Assembly: GCF_009915765.1 (NCBI RefSeq)
Contig: NZ_JAABLQ010000001.1
Location: forward strand, 372,001 to 436,000
DNA length: 64,000 bases
DNA from: Pannonibacter sp. XCT-53
GTDB lineage: Bacteria > Pseudomonadota > Alphaproteobacteria > Rhizobiales > Stappiaceae
Reading direction: 5' to 3'
The notes under the pieces are model-generated. The model ran no database searches and was not told the DNA's origin. It was given only the letters and a program-made list of their open reading frames with translations. Both the position numbers and the translations under genes were made by a program. Numbering within the stretch: the first letter of the stretch is position 1; every line of letters begins with the position of its first letter. Shown in pieces: positions 39,963 through 48,532 of the stretch.

Positions 39963-41375
39963 ATGTCGCTCGCCGCGATGCAGGTGCTGGTTCGTCGCAA
40001 TGAGGCAGGCATTGCTGCTGCCGGCGAGGCGCTTTCGGCGCGCTTTGGCGCCCGGGTTGCCCGCACGGCAGCGATCCGCGAGCAGCATGGGCACACCACG
40101 TCCTGGCTGCCGAATCAGGCGCCGGACATCGTCGTCTTTGCCGAAAGCACGGAGGAGGTCGCCGAGATCGTGCGCATCTGCGCCGAGCACCGGGTTCCGG
40201 TGATCCCCTTCGGCACCGGATCGTCGCTGGAGGGCCACGTCAATGCGCCCGGTGGCGGCGTCTCCGTCGACGTGTCGCGCATGAACAAGGTGCTGGCCGT
40301 GCATGCCGAGGATCTCGACTGCGTCGTGCAGCCGGGCGTCACGCGGTCGCAGCTCAATGCCTTCCTGCGCGACAGCGGGCTGTTCTTCCCGATTGATCCG
40401 GGCGCGGATGCCAGCCTCGGCGGCATGGCCTCCACCCGCGCCTCCGGCACCAACGCGGTGCGCTACGGGACGATGAAGGATGTCGTCCTTGGCCTCACCG
40501 TGGTGACCGCGGAAGGCAAGATCATCCACACCGGCGGGCGGGCGCGGAAATCCTCGGCCGGCTACGACCTCACCCGCCTGTTCGTCGGCTCCGAGGGCAC
40601 GCTCGGCATCATCACCGAGCTGACGCTCCGGCTGTTCGGACAGCCGGAGGCGATCTCCGGCGGTGTCTGCCCGTTCCCGGACGTGGCGTCGGCCTGCAAC
40701 GCGGTGATCATGACCATCCAGTCCGGCATTCCGGTGGCCCGCATCGAACTCCTCGACACGCTGCAGGTGCGCGCCTGCAATGCCTATTCGGGACTGGGCC
40801 TTGCGGAGACGCCGACGCTGTTCCTCGAGTTCCACGGCACGCCGAACGGGGTAAAGGAACAGGCGGAGCTGTTCGAGGCCATTGCCGGCGAGTGTGGCGG
40901 CGGGGCCTTCCGCTGGTCGAGCCAGGCGGAGGAGCGGACCAAGCTCTGGACGGCCCGGCACAACGCCTATTTCGCCGGGATCGGCCTCAGACCCGGCTGC
41001 AAGGCCGTGACGACGGATGTCTGCGTGCCGATCTCGCGTCTGGCCGAATGCGTTGCGGCAACGGCCGACGACATCGCCGCCTCCGGCCTGATCGCACCGA
41101 TCGTCGGTCATGTGGGCGACGGTAATTTCCATGTCATGGTTCTGGTGGATGTGACGGATGCGGCCGAGGTCGCCGCCGCCGAAGCCTTTGTCGAGCGCCT
41201 CAACTGGCGGGCGATCGAGATGGAGGGCACCTGCACCGGAGAACATGGTGTCGGCCAGGGCAAGATGAAGTATCTGAAGAGGGAACATGGCGAGGCGCTG
41301 GACGTGATGCGCACGCTGAAACAGGCGCTTGATCCGCTGAACATCATGAACCCGGGCAAGATCGTGGTGATCTGA
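39963..41375 (+). CDS. FAD-linked D-lactate/glycolate-type dehydrogenase
   Basis: 470 aa; ATG 39963 has GGAGGAGG just upstream. The N-terminal FAD-binding (PCMH/VAO) domain reads PDIVVFAESTEEVAEIVRICAEHRVPVIPFGTGSSLEGH, PGADASLGGMASTRASGTNAVRYGTMKD and GRARKSSAGYDLTRLFVGSEGTLGIITE. The C-terminal FAD-oxidase domain has IVGHVGDGNFHVMVLVD and CTGEHGVGQGKMKYL, ending LNIMNPGKIV. This is the D-lactate dehydrogenase (cytochrome)/GlcD family, oxidising D-2-hydroxy acids. D-lactate is most likely but 2-hydroxyglutarate or glycolate are not excluded. There is no partner iron-sulfur gene nearby, which favours the single-subunit D-lactate type. Confidence 0.88.
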   Translation: MSLAAMQVLVRRNEAGIAAAGEALSARFGARVARTAAIREQHGHTTSWLPNQAPDIVVFAESTEEVAEIVRICAEHRVPVIPFGTGSSLEGHVNAPGGGVSVDVSRMNKVLAVHAEDLDCVVQPGVTRSQLNAFLRDSGLFFPIDPGADASLGGMASTRASGTNAVRYGTMKDVVLGLTVVTAEGKIIHTGGRARKSSAGYDLTRLFVGSEGTLGIITELTLRLFGQPEAISGGVCPFPDVASACNAVIMTIQSGIPVARIELLDTLQVRACNAYSGLGLAETPTLFLEFHGTPNGVKEQAELFEAIAGECGGGAFRWSSQAEERTKLWTARHNAYFAGIGLRPGCKAVTTDVCVPISRLAECVAATADDIAASGLIAPIVGHVGDGNFHVMVLVDVTDAAEVAAAEAFVERLNWRAIEMEGTCTGEHGVGQGKMKYLKREHGEALDVMRTLKQALDPLNIMNPGKIVVI

Positions 41376-41479
41376 CCGGCGGAGGCGGCCGGGCCGCAAG
41401 TCCCGGTCCGCCGCAACCCTGCCGCATTCGCGCGGGATGGTCGGTTCGCCGGACAGCCGCATCGCTGAGACGTTGGAGA

Positions 41480-44400
41480 GTGACGCTGAACTCGGTCTAT
41501 ATCACGGCAGGCGTGGTCATCATCCTGGCGCTGCTGACGGCGCTGGTCGGGCCGCTCTTTGTCGACTGGACGGCCTATCGCTCCACCTTCGAGACCTATG
41601 CCGAGCAGGCGCTGGGCCACAAGGTCACGGTGCTCGGCAAGGCGGACATGAGCCTGCTGCCGGCGCCGACGCTCACCTTCACCGACGTGCGCGTCGGCGA
41701 GGCGGAAGATCCGCTGCTGATCGTCTCGCGCTTCGAGATGCAGGTGGAACTGCCGCCGCTGTTGCGCGGCGAGATCCGCGTGCTCGACATGCGGCTCGAA
41801 CGGCCGCAGCTGACGCTGGCCATGGACGAATACGGCCGGCTGGACTGGCTGACGGACGCCACCGGCTCCGGCGCCCTGGCCAAGATCGACCCGCGCAACA
41901 TCGCCTTCGACCAGATCGAGGTCGACACTGGCGCGATCACGCTGCTCGACGCCCGGGACAGTTCCAGTCACAAGCTGGAGAACGTCAATGTCGCCATCAG
42001 CGCCCGGTCGCTCAAGGGGCCCTTCAAGGTCGATGGCAGCCTGATTCACGACGGCAATCCCTATTCGTTGCGCCTGACCACCGGTGAGCACCAGGCCGAT
42101 GGCACGTTGCGGCTGCGCGCCGATCTCGTCCCGGCGCTGCAGGCGCTGCAGGTCACGCTGGATGGCACGCTGAAGCAGGAGGCGGGAGCCCCCGGTTTCG
42201 ACGGCCGCTTCACGGCCAGTTCCATCGGCACCGGACAGGAGCCCGACAGCTGGCGCGCCGAGGGCAGTGCGGCGCTGACCGCCGACGGCGTGCAGGTCCC
42301 GGCCTTCGACCTGCGCATCGGACCGGAGGACCGCGCCATCAGCCTCAAGGGCGAGGCGCGCGTCGGACTTGCGGGGCAGCGGCGCTTCGAGATCAAGGCC
42401 AGCGCCAAGCAGATCGACTTCGACCGGATCTATGGGGAGGGGCCGCAGAAGCCCGTCGCGCTCGACCGGGCTCGGTCGGAGATGATCCAGCGTCTCGCCA
42501 CCCTGCCGCCATCGCCGCTGCCGGGTCTCATCAGTCTCGAGGTGCCGGCCATCGTGCTCGGCGGCGGCATCCTGCAATCGACCCGTCTCGATGTGGAAAC
42601 GACCCTGGGGGGCTGGCGCGTCACGCGTCTGGCCAGCCGCCTGCCGGGGCGCGCCGAACTGGCCACGCAAGGGGAGCTCGGCACCAGCCGGGCGCTTGCC
42701 TACACCGGCACCCTGTCGTTCAACGTCGCCCAGCCGCAGGCCTTCCTGGCCTGGTTCAACCAGACGCCCTCCACCGTGCAGTCCGGCGGACCGCTCGGGA
42801 TCGACGGCCGCATCGCGCTGCAGCCCGGGCAATGGTCGATGACCGGCGCGCGGCTCGACATCGGCGGGGCCACCGCCACGGGGTCGGTGTCCTATGCCGA
42901 GGGAACCGGCGGGCGGGGGCGCCTCGCCCTGTCCCTGGACGCAAGCCGGCTGGACTTTGACCAACTCGGCGGGCTGACCGGGCTGTTCCGGCAGCCCGAT
43001 GTTGCCGCAGCGCTGGCGTCCTCCGATATCTCGCTCGGCCTCTCGGCCCGCGAGATCCTGATCCGCGGCATTGCCGGCAAGGCGCTTTCGGTCCAGGCCG
43101 AGCTGGCCGGGGACAATCTGACCCTCACGAGCCTGTCGGCGGCCGATTTTGCCGGAGCCCGCATCGAGGCCAAGGGGGCCATCGAGGATGTGGCGACGTC
43201 GCCGGCCGGCCGGATCACCGCCGCCATCGAGGCCAGCTCGCTGGCCGGACTTGTTGCCCTGGCCGAAGACCTGGCACCGGAGGCGGCCCTGACGGCCCAG
43301 CTCGCCCGGGCCGCCGACCATCTGGTCCCCGCCCGGCTTGAGGCCAGCCTCGAGGCCCGAACCACGCGGGACGGCAGCGAGAGCGAGCTGACGGTTGCCG
43401 GCAGCGCCGCCGGCGGCACCCTTCGGCTCGATGGCCGCTTTTCGGGACGGACCGACGCATGGCGTGATGGCGATGTCGCGGCAAGCCTTGCCCTCGAAGG
43501 CCCGGACGGCGCGCTGTTGCTGCGCCAGCTCGGCCTGCCGCTGACCGAGGACAGCGCCCTTGCGGCCGGAGAGATCACCGCCAGCCTGAACGGCCAGCCC
43601 GCCAAGGGCATGGCGCTCAGCCTCAGGGCGCGGGCCGGCGAAACACGGATCGACGCCACCGGCGATCTGCAACTCGTCGAGGGGGCCGCGCCGCGCTACA
43701 CGGCGGCCGTCCAGGCGCGTGCCGACGATCTCGCGCCGGTCGCGCTGCTCTGGGACAAGGTGCTGCCAGTGCTCTCCGGCGAGATCGGCATGGATCTGGC
43801 CTTTGAACTGGTCGGCGAGGGCGCGAGCATCACGCTTGACGATCTCAAGGGGACAGTGGCCGGCGTCGACATCGAAGGGCGCCTCGCCGGCAATCTCGCG
43901 CCGGCCGATGCGACCGGCGCGACGCGCCTGACCGGGGCGCTCGACTTCTCGGCCCTCGACGTCCGGGTCGTGTCCGAGCTGGTGCTGGGGGCGGACCAGT
44001 GGCTGCAGACCGACGCCGACGGGGGCTGGCCCAAGGCGGCCTTCGGTCCGGTGCAGTTGCCCAATCTCGATCTGGCGCTGGACCTGCGGGCTGAGGAGGC
44101 CTTCCTCAGCGACACGCTGGCAGTGTCGCGTCTGGCCTCCAAGCTGCGCCTGAAGCCGGACCTGCTGCGGCTCGAGGCGATCGACGCCGGGCTTGCGGGC
44201 GGCAAGATCACCGGCAATCTGGCGCTGACGCGCAGTGGCGCGGAGGCGGGGCTCAGCGGCACGCTCCAGGTCGCGGGAGCGCGTCTCGAGGAGCTTGTGT
44301 GGGAAGCGGGCGGCCGCGCGGTGGCCACCGGTCAGCTCGACGCCTCGGGCGAGTTCCAGTCCTCCGGACGCTCGATCTCTGCCCTGGTCGCGGCGCTGGC

Positions 44401-45460
44401 TGGCGGAGGGACGCTGCAGCTGTCGGGCGCCGAGCTGCGCGCCATGAACCCGGCTGCCTTCGATCTGGTGATCCGGGCGGCCGATGCCGGGCTTGTGCTG
44501 GAAGACGACAAGATCCGCGAGGTGTTCGCAAGCCAGCTTGATGCCGGGTCGCTTGAGCTGGAGCGGCTCGATGGCACGCTTGCGCTCAACGGCGGGCGCC
44601 TGGCCCTGCGCAATGTGGCCGCGTCGGCTGAGGGCGCGGAGCTGACCGGACAGGCGCTGCTGAACCTGAATGACTGGACGCTGGACAGCGACATCACGGT
44701 CAAGGTCGATGCCGGAAGCAATGCGACGGCCGGGGCCGAGCCACAGGCGGCCTTGCTGTTCAGCGGTGACCTGGCCGCACCCGAGCGGAGCATCGACGTT
44801 GCCCCGTTCACGGCCTTCCTGACCTTGCGCTCGTTCGAGCAGGAGGTCGAACGCGTCGAGCGGTTGCAGGCCGAGATCCTCGAGCGCGACCGGCTGATGC
44901 GGGAGGTGAAGTATTTCCGCGAGGAAGCCTTGCGGCGGCAGCAGGAGCGCGCCGCCCAGGCCGTGCCGGCAGCCGCCGAGACGCCCGTCGCGCCTGCCAG
45001 CACAGATCCGGCCCGACCGGCACCGGCAGGCACGGCGCCGGCTCCGGACCGCCCGGCGTCCCAGCGTCCTGCTCCTGATCGTGCAGCTCCCGATCGTGCA
45101 GCGCCGGCGCGGCAAGGGGCTGCGGTGTCCCCCGCGCCGCAGGAAAGCGGGCGCGATGCGATCGGCGACCTGCTGAACTTTGAACAGCGGATCCGTTCGG
45201 CCATCGGCACTCCGGCTCCGGCCGGTGTGCTGCAGCCGCTGGAGCCGGCCCGCGAGGTGGGAGCCGGGCTGCAGCCGAACCAGATCCTCGAGAGCCGCGA
45301 TCCGCTGCTGCAGCCGCCGCAGCCGCCGGCCCAGGCCACCCAGCAGCGTCCGGGTCCGCAACAGGGCGCGGCCGCTGCTGCTGCTGCGCCCAGGCCGGGC
45401 CCGCGCTACGTGACCGATCCCAACGGGCTCGTCATCACCTATCCTCCCGCCCGCAACTGA
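41480..45460 (+). CDS. AsmA-family protein with proline-rich C-terminal tail
   Basis: 1326 aa; the GTG start at 41480 overlaps GGAGAG. One N-terminal membrane segment (VYITAGVVIILALLTALVGPLFVDW) is followed by the AsmA N-terminal signature (YRSTFETYAEQALGHKVTVLGKADMSLLPAPTLTFTDVRVG). Long beta-rich repeats follow, and near residue 950-1100 an AsmA C-terminal block (LARSGAEAGLSGTL-like, GGGTLQLSGAELRAMNPAAFDLVIRAAD). After a coiled segment (EQEVERVERLQAEILERDRLMREVKYF), the last ~170 residues are Pro/Ala-rich and end VTDPNGLVITYPPARN. AsmA-like proteins span the periplasm and are implicated in lipid transport to the outer membrane. A 1,466-codon open frame on the opposite strand is a GC-bias shadow. 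Confidence 0.9.
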   Translation: MTLNSVYITAGVVIILALLTALVGPLFVDWTAYRSTFETYAEQALGHKVTVLGKADMSLLPAPTLTFTDVRVGEAEDPLLIVSRFEMQVELPPLLRGEIRVLDMRLERPQLTLAMDEYGRLDWLTDATGSGALAKIDPRNIAFDQIEVDTGAITLLDARDSSSHKLENVNVAISARSLKGPFKVDGSLIHDGNPYSLRLTTGEHQADGTLRLRADLVPALQALQVTLDGTLKQEAGAPGFDGRFTASSIGTGQEPDSWRAEGSAALTADGVQVPAFDLRIGPEDRAISLKGEARVGLAGQRRFEIKASAKQIDFDRIYGEGPQKPVALDRARSEMIQRLATLPPSPLPGLISLEVPAIVLGGGILQSTRLDVETTLGGWRVTRLASRLPGRAELATQGELGTSRALAYTGTLSFNVAQPQAFLAWFNQTPSTVQSGGPLGIDGRIALQPGQWSMTGARLDIGGATATGSVSYAEGTGGRGRLALSLDASRLDFDQLGGLTGLFRQPDVAAALASSDISLGLSAREILIRGIAGKALSVQAELAGDNLTLTSLSAADFAGARIEAKGAIEDVATSPAGRITAAIEASSLAGLVALAEDLAPEAALTAQLARAADHLVPARLEASLEARTTRDGSESELTVAGSAAGGTLRLDGRFSGRTDAWRDGDVAASLALEGPDGALLLRQLGLPLTEDSALAAGEITASLNGQPAKGMALSLRARAGETRIDATGDLQLVEGAAPRYTAAVQARADDLAPVALLWDKVLPVLSGEIGMDLAFELVGEGASITLDDLKGTVAGVDIEGRLAGNLAPADATGATRLTGALDFSALDVRVVSELVLGADQWLQTDADGGWPKAAFGPVQLPNLDLALDLRAEEAFLSDTLAVSRLASKLRLKPDLLRLEAIDAGLAGGKITGNLALTRSGAEAGLSGTLQVAGARLEELVWEAGGRAVATGQLDASGEFQSSGRSISALVAALAGGGTLQLSGAELRAMNPAAFDLVIRAADAGLVLEDDKIREVFASQLDAGSLELERLDGTLALNGGRLALRNVAASAEGAELTGQALLNLNDWTLDSDITVKVDAGSNATAGAEPQAALLFSGDLAAPERSIDVAPFTAFLTLRSFEQEVERVERLQAEILERDRLMREVKYFREEALRRQQERAAQAVPAAAETPVAPASTDPARPAPAGTAPAPDRPASQRPAPDRAAPDRAAPARQGAAVSPAPQESGRDAIGDLLNFEQRIRSAIGTPAPAGVLQPLEPAREVGAGLQPNQILESRDPLLQPPQPPAQATQQRPGPQQGAAAAAAAPRPGPRYVTDPNGLVITYPPARN

Positions 45461-45553
45461 CCTCTGCTCAGGCGACCTCAGCGGCGCTGACCCTTGGGCA
45501 ACCGGCATCCGTCCGGGCCGTGAGTGTGCGCGCGCGCTCGGCTCGCAGACCCA

Positions 45554-45581
45554 TGATGCCGGACCCTTGATGCCGGACCCT
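45554..45581. repeat. Perfect 14-bp tandem duplication
   Basis: TGATGCCGGACCCT occurs twice without a gap (45554-45567, 45568-45581) in the region between the AsmA gene and the RHH gene. No gene is visible in 45461-45671. Confidence 0.7.
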
Positions 45582-45671
45582 CGATCCCAGAAATCGGGGG
45601 CGGATCAGGTCGGGTCCCGGGTGTGGCAGGGAGCGATGCAGACCCTTTCGGGCGGCAGGTCCTTCAGGAGG

Positions 45672-45890
45672 TCAGCTGGAGCGGTCGCGCAGGTGGCGCA
45701 GCGCATGGACCCTTGCCGCCGAGGAGAGCGGCTGGTCCGGGGCGCGGGTGCTGTCGACATGGTCGATGAGGCTGGCAAGCGAGCGGTTTTCGTCTGCCGC
45801 GATGGCGTCGAGCACCTGCCAGAACTCCGGCTCGAGAGCGAGCGATGTCCGATGTCCCTTGAGGCTCAGCGAGCGCTTGAGAAAGGGCAT
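45672..45890 (-). CDS. Ribbon-helix-helix domain protein
   Basis: 72 aa. LKRSLSLKGHRTSLALEPEFWQVLDAIAADENRSLASLIDHVD, then LSSAARVHALRHLRD, matches the small ribbon-helix-helix family widespread in alphaproteobacteria, which usually ends with an 'LSSAIRVFVLEHY'-type helix. The strand R-S-L-x-L-x-G-H-R-T-S-L would contact DNA. Target unknown. It is the last gene of a minus-strand group sspB, DUF4169, RHH, 8 bp after the DUF4169 stop. Confidence 0.82.
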   Translation of the reverse strand: MPFLKRSLSLKGHRTSLALEPEFWQVLDAIAADENRSLASLIDHVDSTRAPDQPLSSAARVHALRHLRDRSS

Positions 45891-45898
45891 CGGCGGCC

Positions 45899-46144
45899 TC
45901 AGCTGTCCGGGCCGCTCGCGCCGGGCGTCACGGTGTCCGCAGCCGGGGAGGTGGCTGCCGGATCGCCATCCGCCAGACGATGGCCGTCCAGATGGCGACG
46001 GGCGATCTCCTCGCGCGCCTCGGCCAGCTTGCGGTCCGCCTTGCTGCGGCCGTATCGGACCCGGTTGGCCTCCGCAGTCGCCTCGCGGTCCTTACGGTCG
46101 CGCTGCTTGCGGGCCTGTCGCAGATTGACGATGTCCGCTGCCAT
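45899..46144 (-). CDS. DUF4169 family protein
   Basis: 81 aa from ATG 46144. The first 55 residues (MAADIVNLRQARKQRDRKDREATAEANRVRYGRSKADRKLAEAREE) are a highly charged helix typical of DUF4169, an alphaproteobacterial family of unknown function. The Ala/Pro/Asp-rich tail is not conserved. It starts 25 bp after the sspB stop, so it is probably co-transcribed with sspB and the RHH gene. An upstream open extension to 46258 lies inside sspB and is rejected. Confidence 0.8.
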   Translation of the reverse strand: MAADIVNLRQARKQRDRKDREATAEANRVRYGRSKADRKLAEAREEIARRHLDGHRLADGDPAATSPAADTVTPGASGPDS

Positions 46145-46169
46145 GGCTCTGCCTGTCGAAGCTCGGGTG

Positions 46170-46820
46170 TCAGGTCTTCTTGCGGAAGGCGTCCAGAGAC
46201 ACGACCGCGCCGCCGCTGCCATCGGTGGGCTTGTCCGGCTCGTCGGTCTTGCTCGCACCGCTCTTGCCCGCCTCGGCCTTGTCAGCCTTCTCGGCCTTTT
46301 CCGCCTTGGCGCCCTTGTCGGTCTTGCCGGCGGCTTCGCGGCGTGGCCGGTCAGCCTTGTCCTCGCCCTTGCTGGCCGGGACCGACTCGAGCCGGGTCCG
46401 GCCTTCGAGCTCCGCCAGCTCGCCGACGGCCTCGATCAGGTCATCCGGCAAGGGCTCGGCGGTCTTGCCGGGCTCGAACTCGAGGGCAAACTGCACCGAG
46501 GGATCGAAGAACCCCTTGATGGCGCTGAAGGGGATCAGGAGCTTTTCCGGGATGCCGCCAAAGGACAGCCCGACCTCGAAGGCGTGTTCGCCGATCGCCA
46601 GGTCCCAGAACTGGTGCTGGAGCACGATTGTCATCTCGTTGGGATAGCGTTCCTTCAGCCGCGACGACACGCGCACACCCGGCGCATTGGTGTCGAAGGC
46701 GATGTAGAAGTGATGCTCGCCCGGAAGACCGGTCCGGGCCACTTCGGCCAGGATCTTCTTCACGGCGCCGCGGAGGGCGTCCTGCACGAGGATGTCGTAA
46801 CGGAGCAGGTCTTCTGCCAT
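46170..46820 (-). CDS. sspB: SspB, ClpXP adaptor for SsrA-tagged proteins (alphaproteobacterial type)
   Basis: 216 aa from ATG 46820. The folded N-terminal part (DLLRYDILVQDALRGAVKKILAEVARTGLPGEHHFYIAFDT, VSSRLKERYPNEMTIVLQHQFWDL, AFEVGLSFGGIPEKLLIPFSAIKGFFDPSVQFALEFE) is the SspB tag-binding domain. A long Lys/Glu/Ala linker (AEKAEKADKAEAG) leads to the C-terminal ClpX-binding tail VVSLDAFRKKT. SspB tethers SsrA-tagged proteins to ClpX. The tmRNA gene encoding the tag lies 300 bp upstream on the same strand. A terminator-like hairpin at 46877-46901 separates the two transcripts. Confidence 0.93.
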   Translation of the reverse strand: MAEDLLRYDILVQDALRGAVKKILAEVARTGLPGEHHFYIAFDTNAPGVRVSSRLKERYPNEMTIVLQHQFWDLAIGEHAFEVGLSFGGIPEKLLIPFSAIKGFFDPSVQFALEFEPGKTAEPLPDDLIEAVGELAELEGRTRLESVPASKGEDKADRPRREAAGKTDKGAKAEKAEKADKAEAGKSGASKTDEPDKPTDGSGGAVVSLDAFRKKT

Positions 46821-46876
46821 GGTCTTTCGTCCGCCGGATTCGTACTGCGTCTGGCTGCACCTTGGCGTCACCGGGC

Positions 46877-46901
46877 AAAAAAGAAAAGCCCCCGGGGCAC
46901 C
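46877..46901 (-). terminator. Terminator-like hairpin between ssrA and sspB (minus strand)
   Basis: Read on the minus strand, GCCCCGGGGGC is followed by TTTTCTTTTTTG. The stem is short (4-5 bp, tight loop) but very GC-rich, and the T-tract is strong. It would end transcription coming from ssrA before sspB. Confidence 0.5.
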
Positions 46902-46922
46902 ATGCGGCTTTCGTTCGCCTCG

Positions 46923-46992
46923 CTGCCCATATCCGGCTGCCCATATCCGGCTGCCCGTATCCGGCCGCCCAGAACCGGCCGTCCGGAACCGG
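46923..46992. repeat. 14-bp minisatellite, five units
   Basis: CTGCCCATATCCGG occurs twice exactly (46923-46936, 46937-46950). It is followed by CTGCCCGTATCCGG, CCGCCCAGAACCGG and CCGTCCGGAACCGG, each exactly 14 bp, with decay from left to right. It lies in non-coding sequence between sspB and ssrA. The rest of the 46993-47110 stretch shows nothing I can name. Confidence 0.85.
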
Positions 46993-47114
46993 CGGCCCGC
47001 ATGAGCCCGGCCAGACGGCGCATGGCCAGGGGAGACGGGGATGCATCCGGGTCCTGCCGGAGGTCAACCTGTCGGGACTGGCTTCTGCTGGATACGCCGG
47101 CGGTTGCCAGTGCG

Positions 47115-47450
47115 AAACGAAAGTGGAGGCTTCTGTTGCCAGGTGCCTCCGGACCCCGCCTGACGGTGCTACCCGTCAGGGCTTTGAGTGGACAACCCGC
47201 ACCGCATTACGCGGCGAGAGCGACGTCCTGAGCATAGTTGTCATTGGCAACTATAAGTTTGGTCCGATGTCGGTGGTACCATGCCGAGCGAAAGAACAGT
47301 CTTTACACCCTCGTCGATCCTGTTTCGCCCCCGCCGAAACCCGCCGGACGATGATCGTCCTGCGGGCTTGGGTGGAGGCGCCGGGTACCGCCCCCGGGTC
47401 CGATAGGCTTATTGCACTGACCATTTATCGCCATAGCCGGCAAGCCGGCA
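47115..47450 (-). ncRNA. ssrA: Two-piece, circularly permuted tmRNA (alphaproteobacterial SsrA)
   Basis: On the minus strand the acceptor piece comes first. A T-stem CCGGG-GGCGGTA-CCCGG (47397-47381) leads straight into CGCCTCC plus ACC (47380-47371). After a spacer of about 38 nt, the coding piece starts at 47332 with GGGGGCG. GGGGGCG pairs with CGCCTCC over 7 bp, including the third-position G-U wobble recognised by alanyl-tRNA synthetase. GGATCGACGAGGGTG follows. The tag frame GCC AAT GAC AAC TAT GCT ... GCC GCG TAA (47248-47207) encodes ANDNYAQDVALAA. Downstream hairpins fit the coding-piece 3' region. The 5' and 3' limits are approximate. A TATATT at 47461-47456 with TTTCAA 17 bp upstream is a plausible promoter. 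The tmRNA rescues stalled ribosomes and tags nascent chains for ClpXP. Confidence 0.93.
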
Positions 47451-47709
47451 CGTTCAATATAGAAGCTGGTCGACCTGATTGAAAGGGGGCATCACATTCC
47501 GCTGTGGAGCGACTCGCGCGAACGGGGAATAATGGGAGTGTCGGCTGTCGCGCGCGCCTGAAGCCGTGTAAGCCGGCGCGGCTCCGCCCGGCCCTGAAGA
47601 CCGGCTCGGGACCATGACCTCAAAATCATGGCCCCAAGGGCATGATCCGAAGGGCATGGCCTGGTGGCCGGGGACAGGGCGTTCATTTATCTCGCCTGCG
47701 AGGCTTGTC

Positions 47710-48504
47710 GTGCAGCAATACCATGACCTCATGCGCCGCATTCTCGAGGACGGCACCGACCGGGGCGACCGAACCGGAACCGGCACGCGCTCGATCTTCG
47801 GGCATCAGATGCGGTTCAACCTGGCCGACGGCTTCCCGCTCGTCACTACGAAGAAGCTGCATCTGAAGTCGATCATCCACGAACTGCTGTGGTTTCTCGC
47901 CGGCGACACCAACATCGCCTACCTGAAGGCCAACGGCGTTTCGATCTGGGACGAGTGGGCCGACGAGAACGGCGACCTCGGCCCCGTCTATGGCGCGCAG
48001 TGGCGGTCCTGGCCGGCCCCGGACGGGCGGTCGATCGACCAGATCGCCAACCTGCTGCACATGATCCGCACCTCGCCCAATTCGCGCCGGCTCATCGTGT
48101 CGGCCTGGAACCCGGCCGAGGTCGACAACATGGCGCTGCCGCCCTGTCACGCGCTGTTCCAGTTCTACGTTGCCGACGGCCGGCTGTCCTGCCAGCTCTA
48201 CCAGCGTTCGGCCGATGTCTTCCTGGGCGTGCCCTTCAACATCGCGTCCTATGCGCTGCTCACGCTGATGGTGGCGCAGGTCTGCGATCTGGCGCCGGGT
48301 GATTTCGTCCACAGCCTGGGCGACGCGCATCTCTATGCCAACCATTTCGAGCAGGCGCGCCTGCAGCTCGCGCGCGCGCCGCGGCCCTTGCCGACGATGA
48401 AGCTCAATCCGGCGGTGCGCGATCTTTTCGCCTTCCGCTATGAGGATTTCGAGCTTGTCGGCTATGATCCCCATCCTGCCATCAAGGCACCGATTGCCGT
48501 CTGA
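47710..48504 (+). CDS. thyA: Thymidylate synthase
   Basis: 264 aa, the same length as E. coli ThyA, when the GTG at 47710 is used ([36 protein letters not shown]). The open frame continues 32 codons further upstream, but that sequence is not family-like. Catalytic Cys146 is in [57 protein letters not shown] and [13 protein letters not shown] are all conserved. It converts dUMP to dTMP with methylene-tetrahydrofolate, releasing dihydrofolate that FolA (two genes downstream) reduces. Open sequence 47466-47709 probably holds its promoter. Confidence 0.97.
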   Translation: MQQYHDLMRRILEDGTDRGDRTGTGTRSIFGHQMRFNLADGFPLVTTKKLHLKSIIHELLWFLAGDTNIAYLKANGVSIWDEWADENGDLGPVYGAQWRSWPAPDGRSIDQIANLLHMIRTSPNSRRLIVSAWNPAEVDNMALPPCHALFQFYVADGRLSCQLYQRSADVFLGVPFNIASYALLTLMVAQVCDLAPGDFVHSLGDAHLYANHFEQARLQLARAPRPLPTMKLNPAVRDLFAFRYEDFELVGYDPHPAIKAPIAV

Positions 48505-48532
48505 GGCCGGTGCGCTCTGCCGAGGATCGTTC

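Noticed and set aside
41108..45508. 1,466-codon open frame on the minus strand
   Set aside because: It lies exactly antisense to the AsmA gene, has the Arg/Gly/His/Gln-rich make-up of GC-bias shadow frames, and shows no recognisable domain.
46923..46992. Possible CRISPR-like array
   Set aside because: Units are contiguous 14-mers with no spacers and there are no cas genes; this is a minisatellite.
45567..47231. 554-codon plus-strand frame over the RHH, DUF4169 and sspB region
   Set aside because: It is antisense to three recognisable minus-strand genes and runs into the tmRNA; its composition is repeat- and bias-driven.
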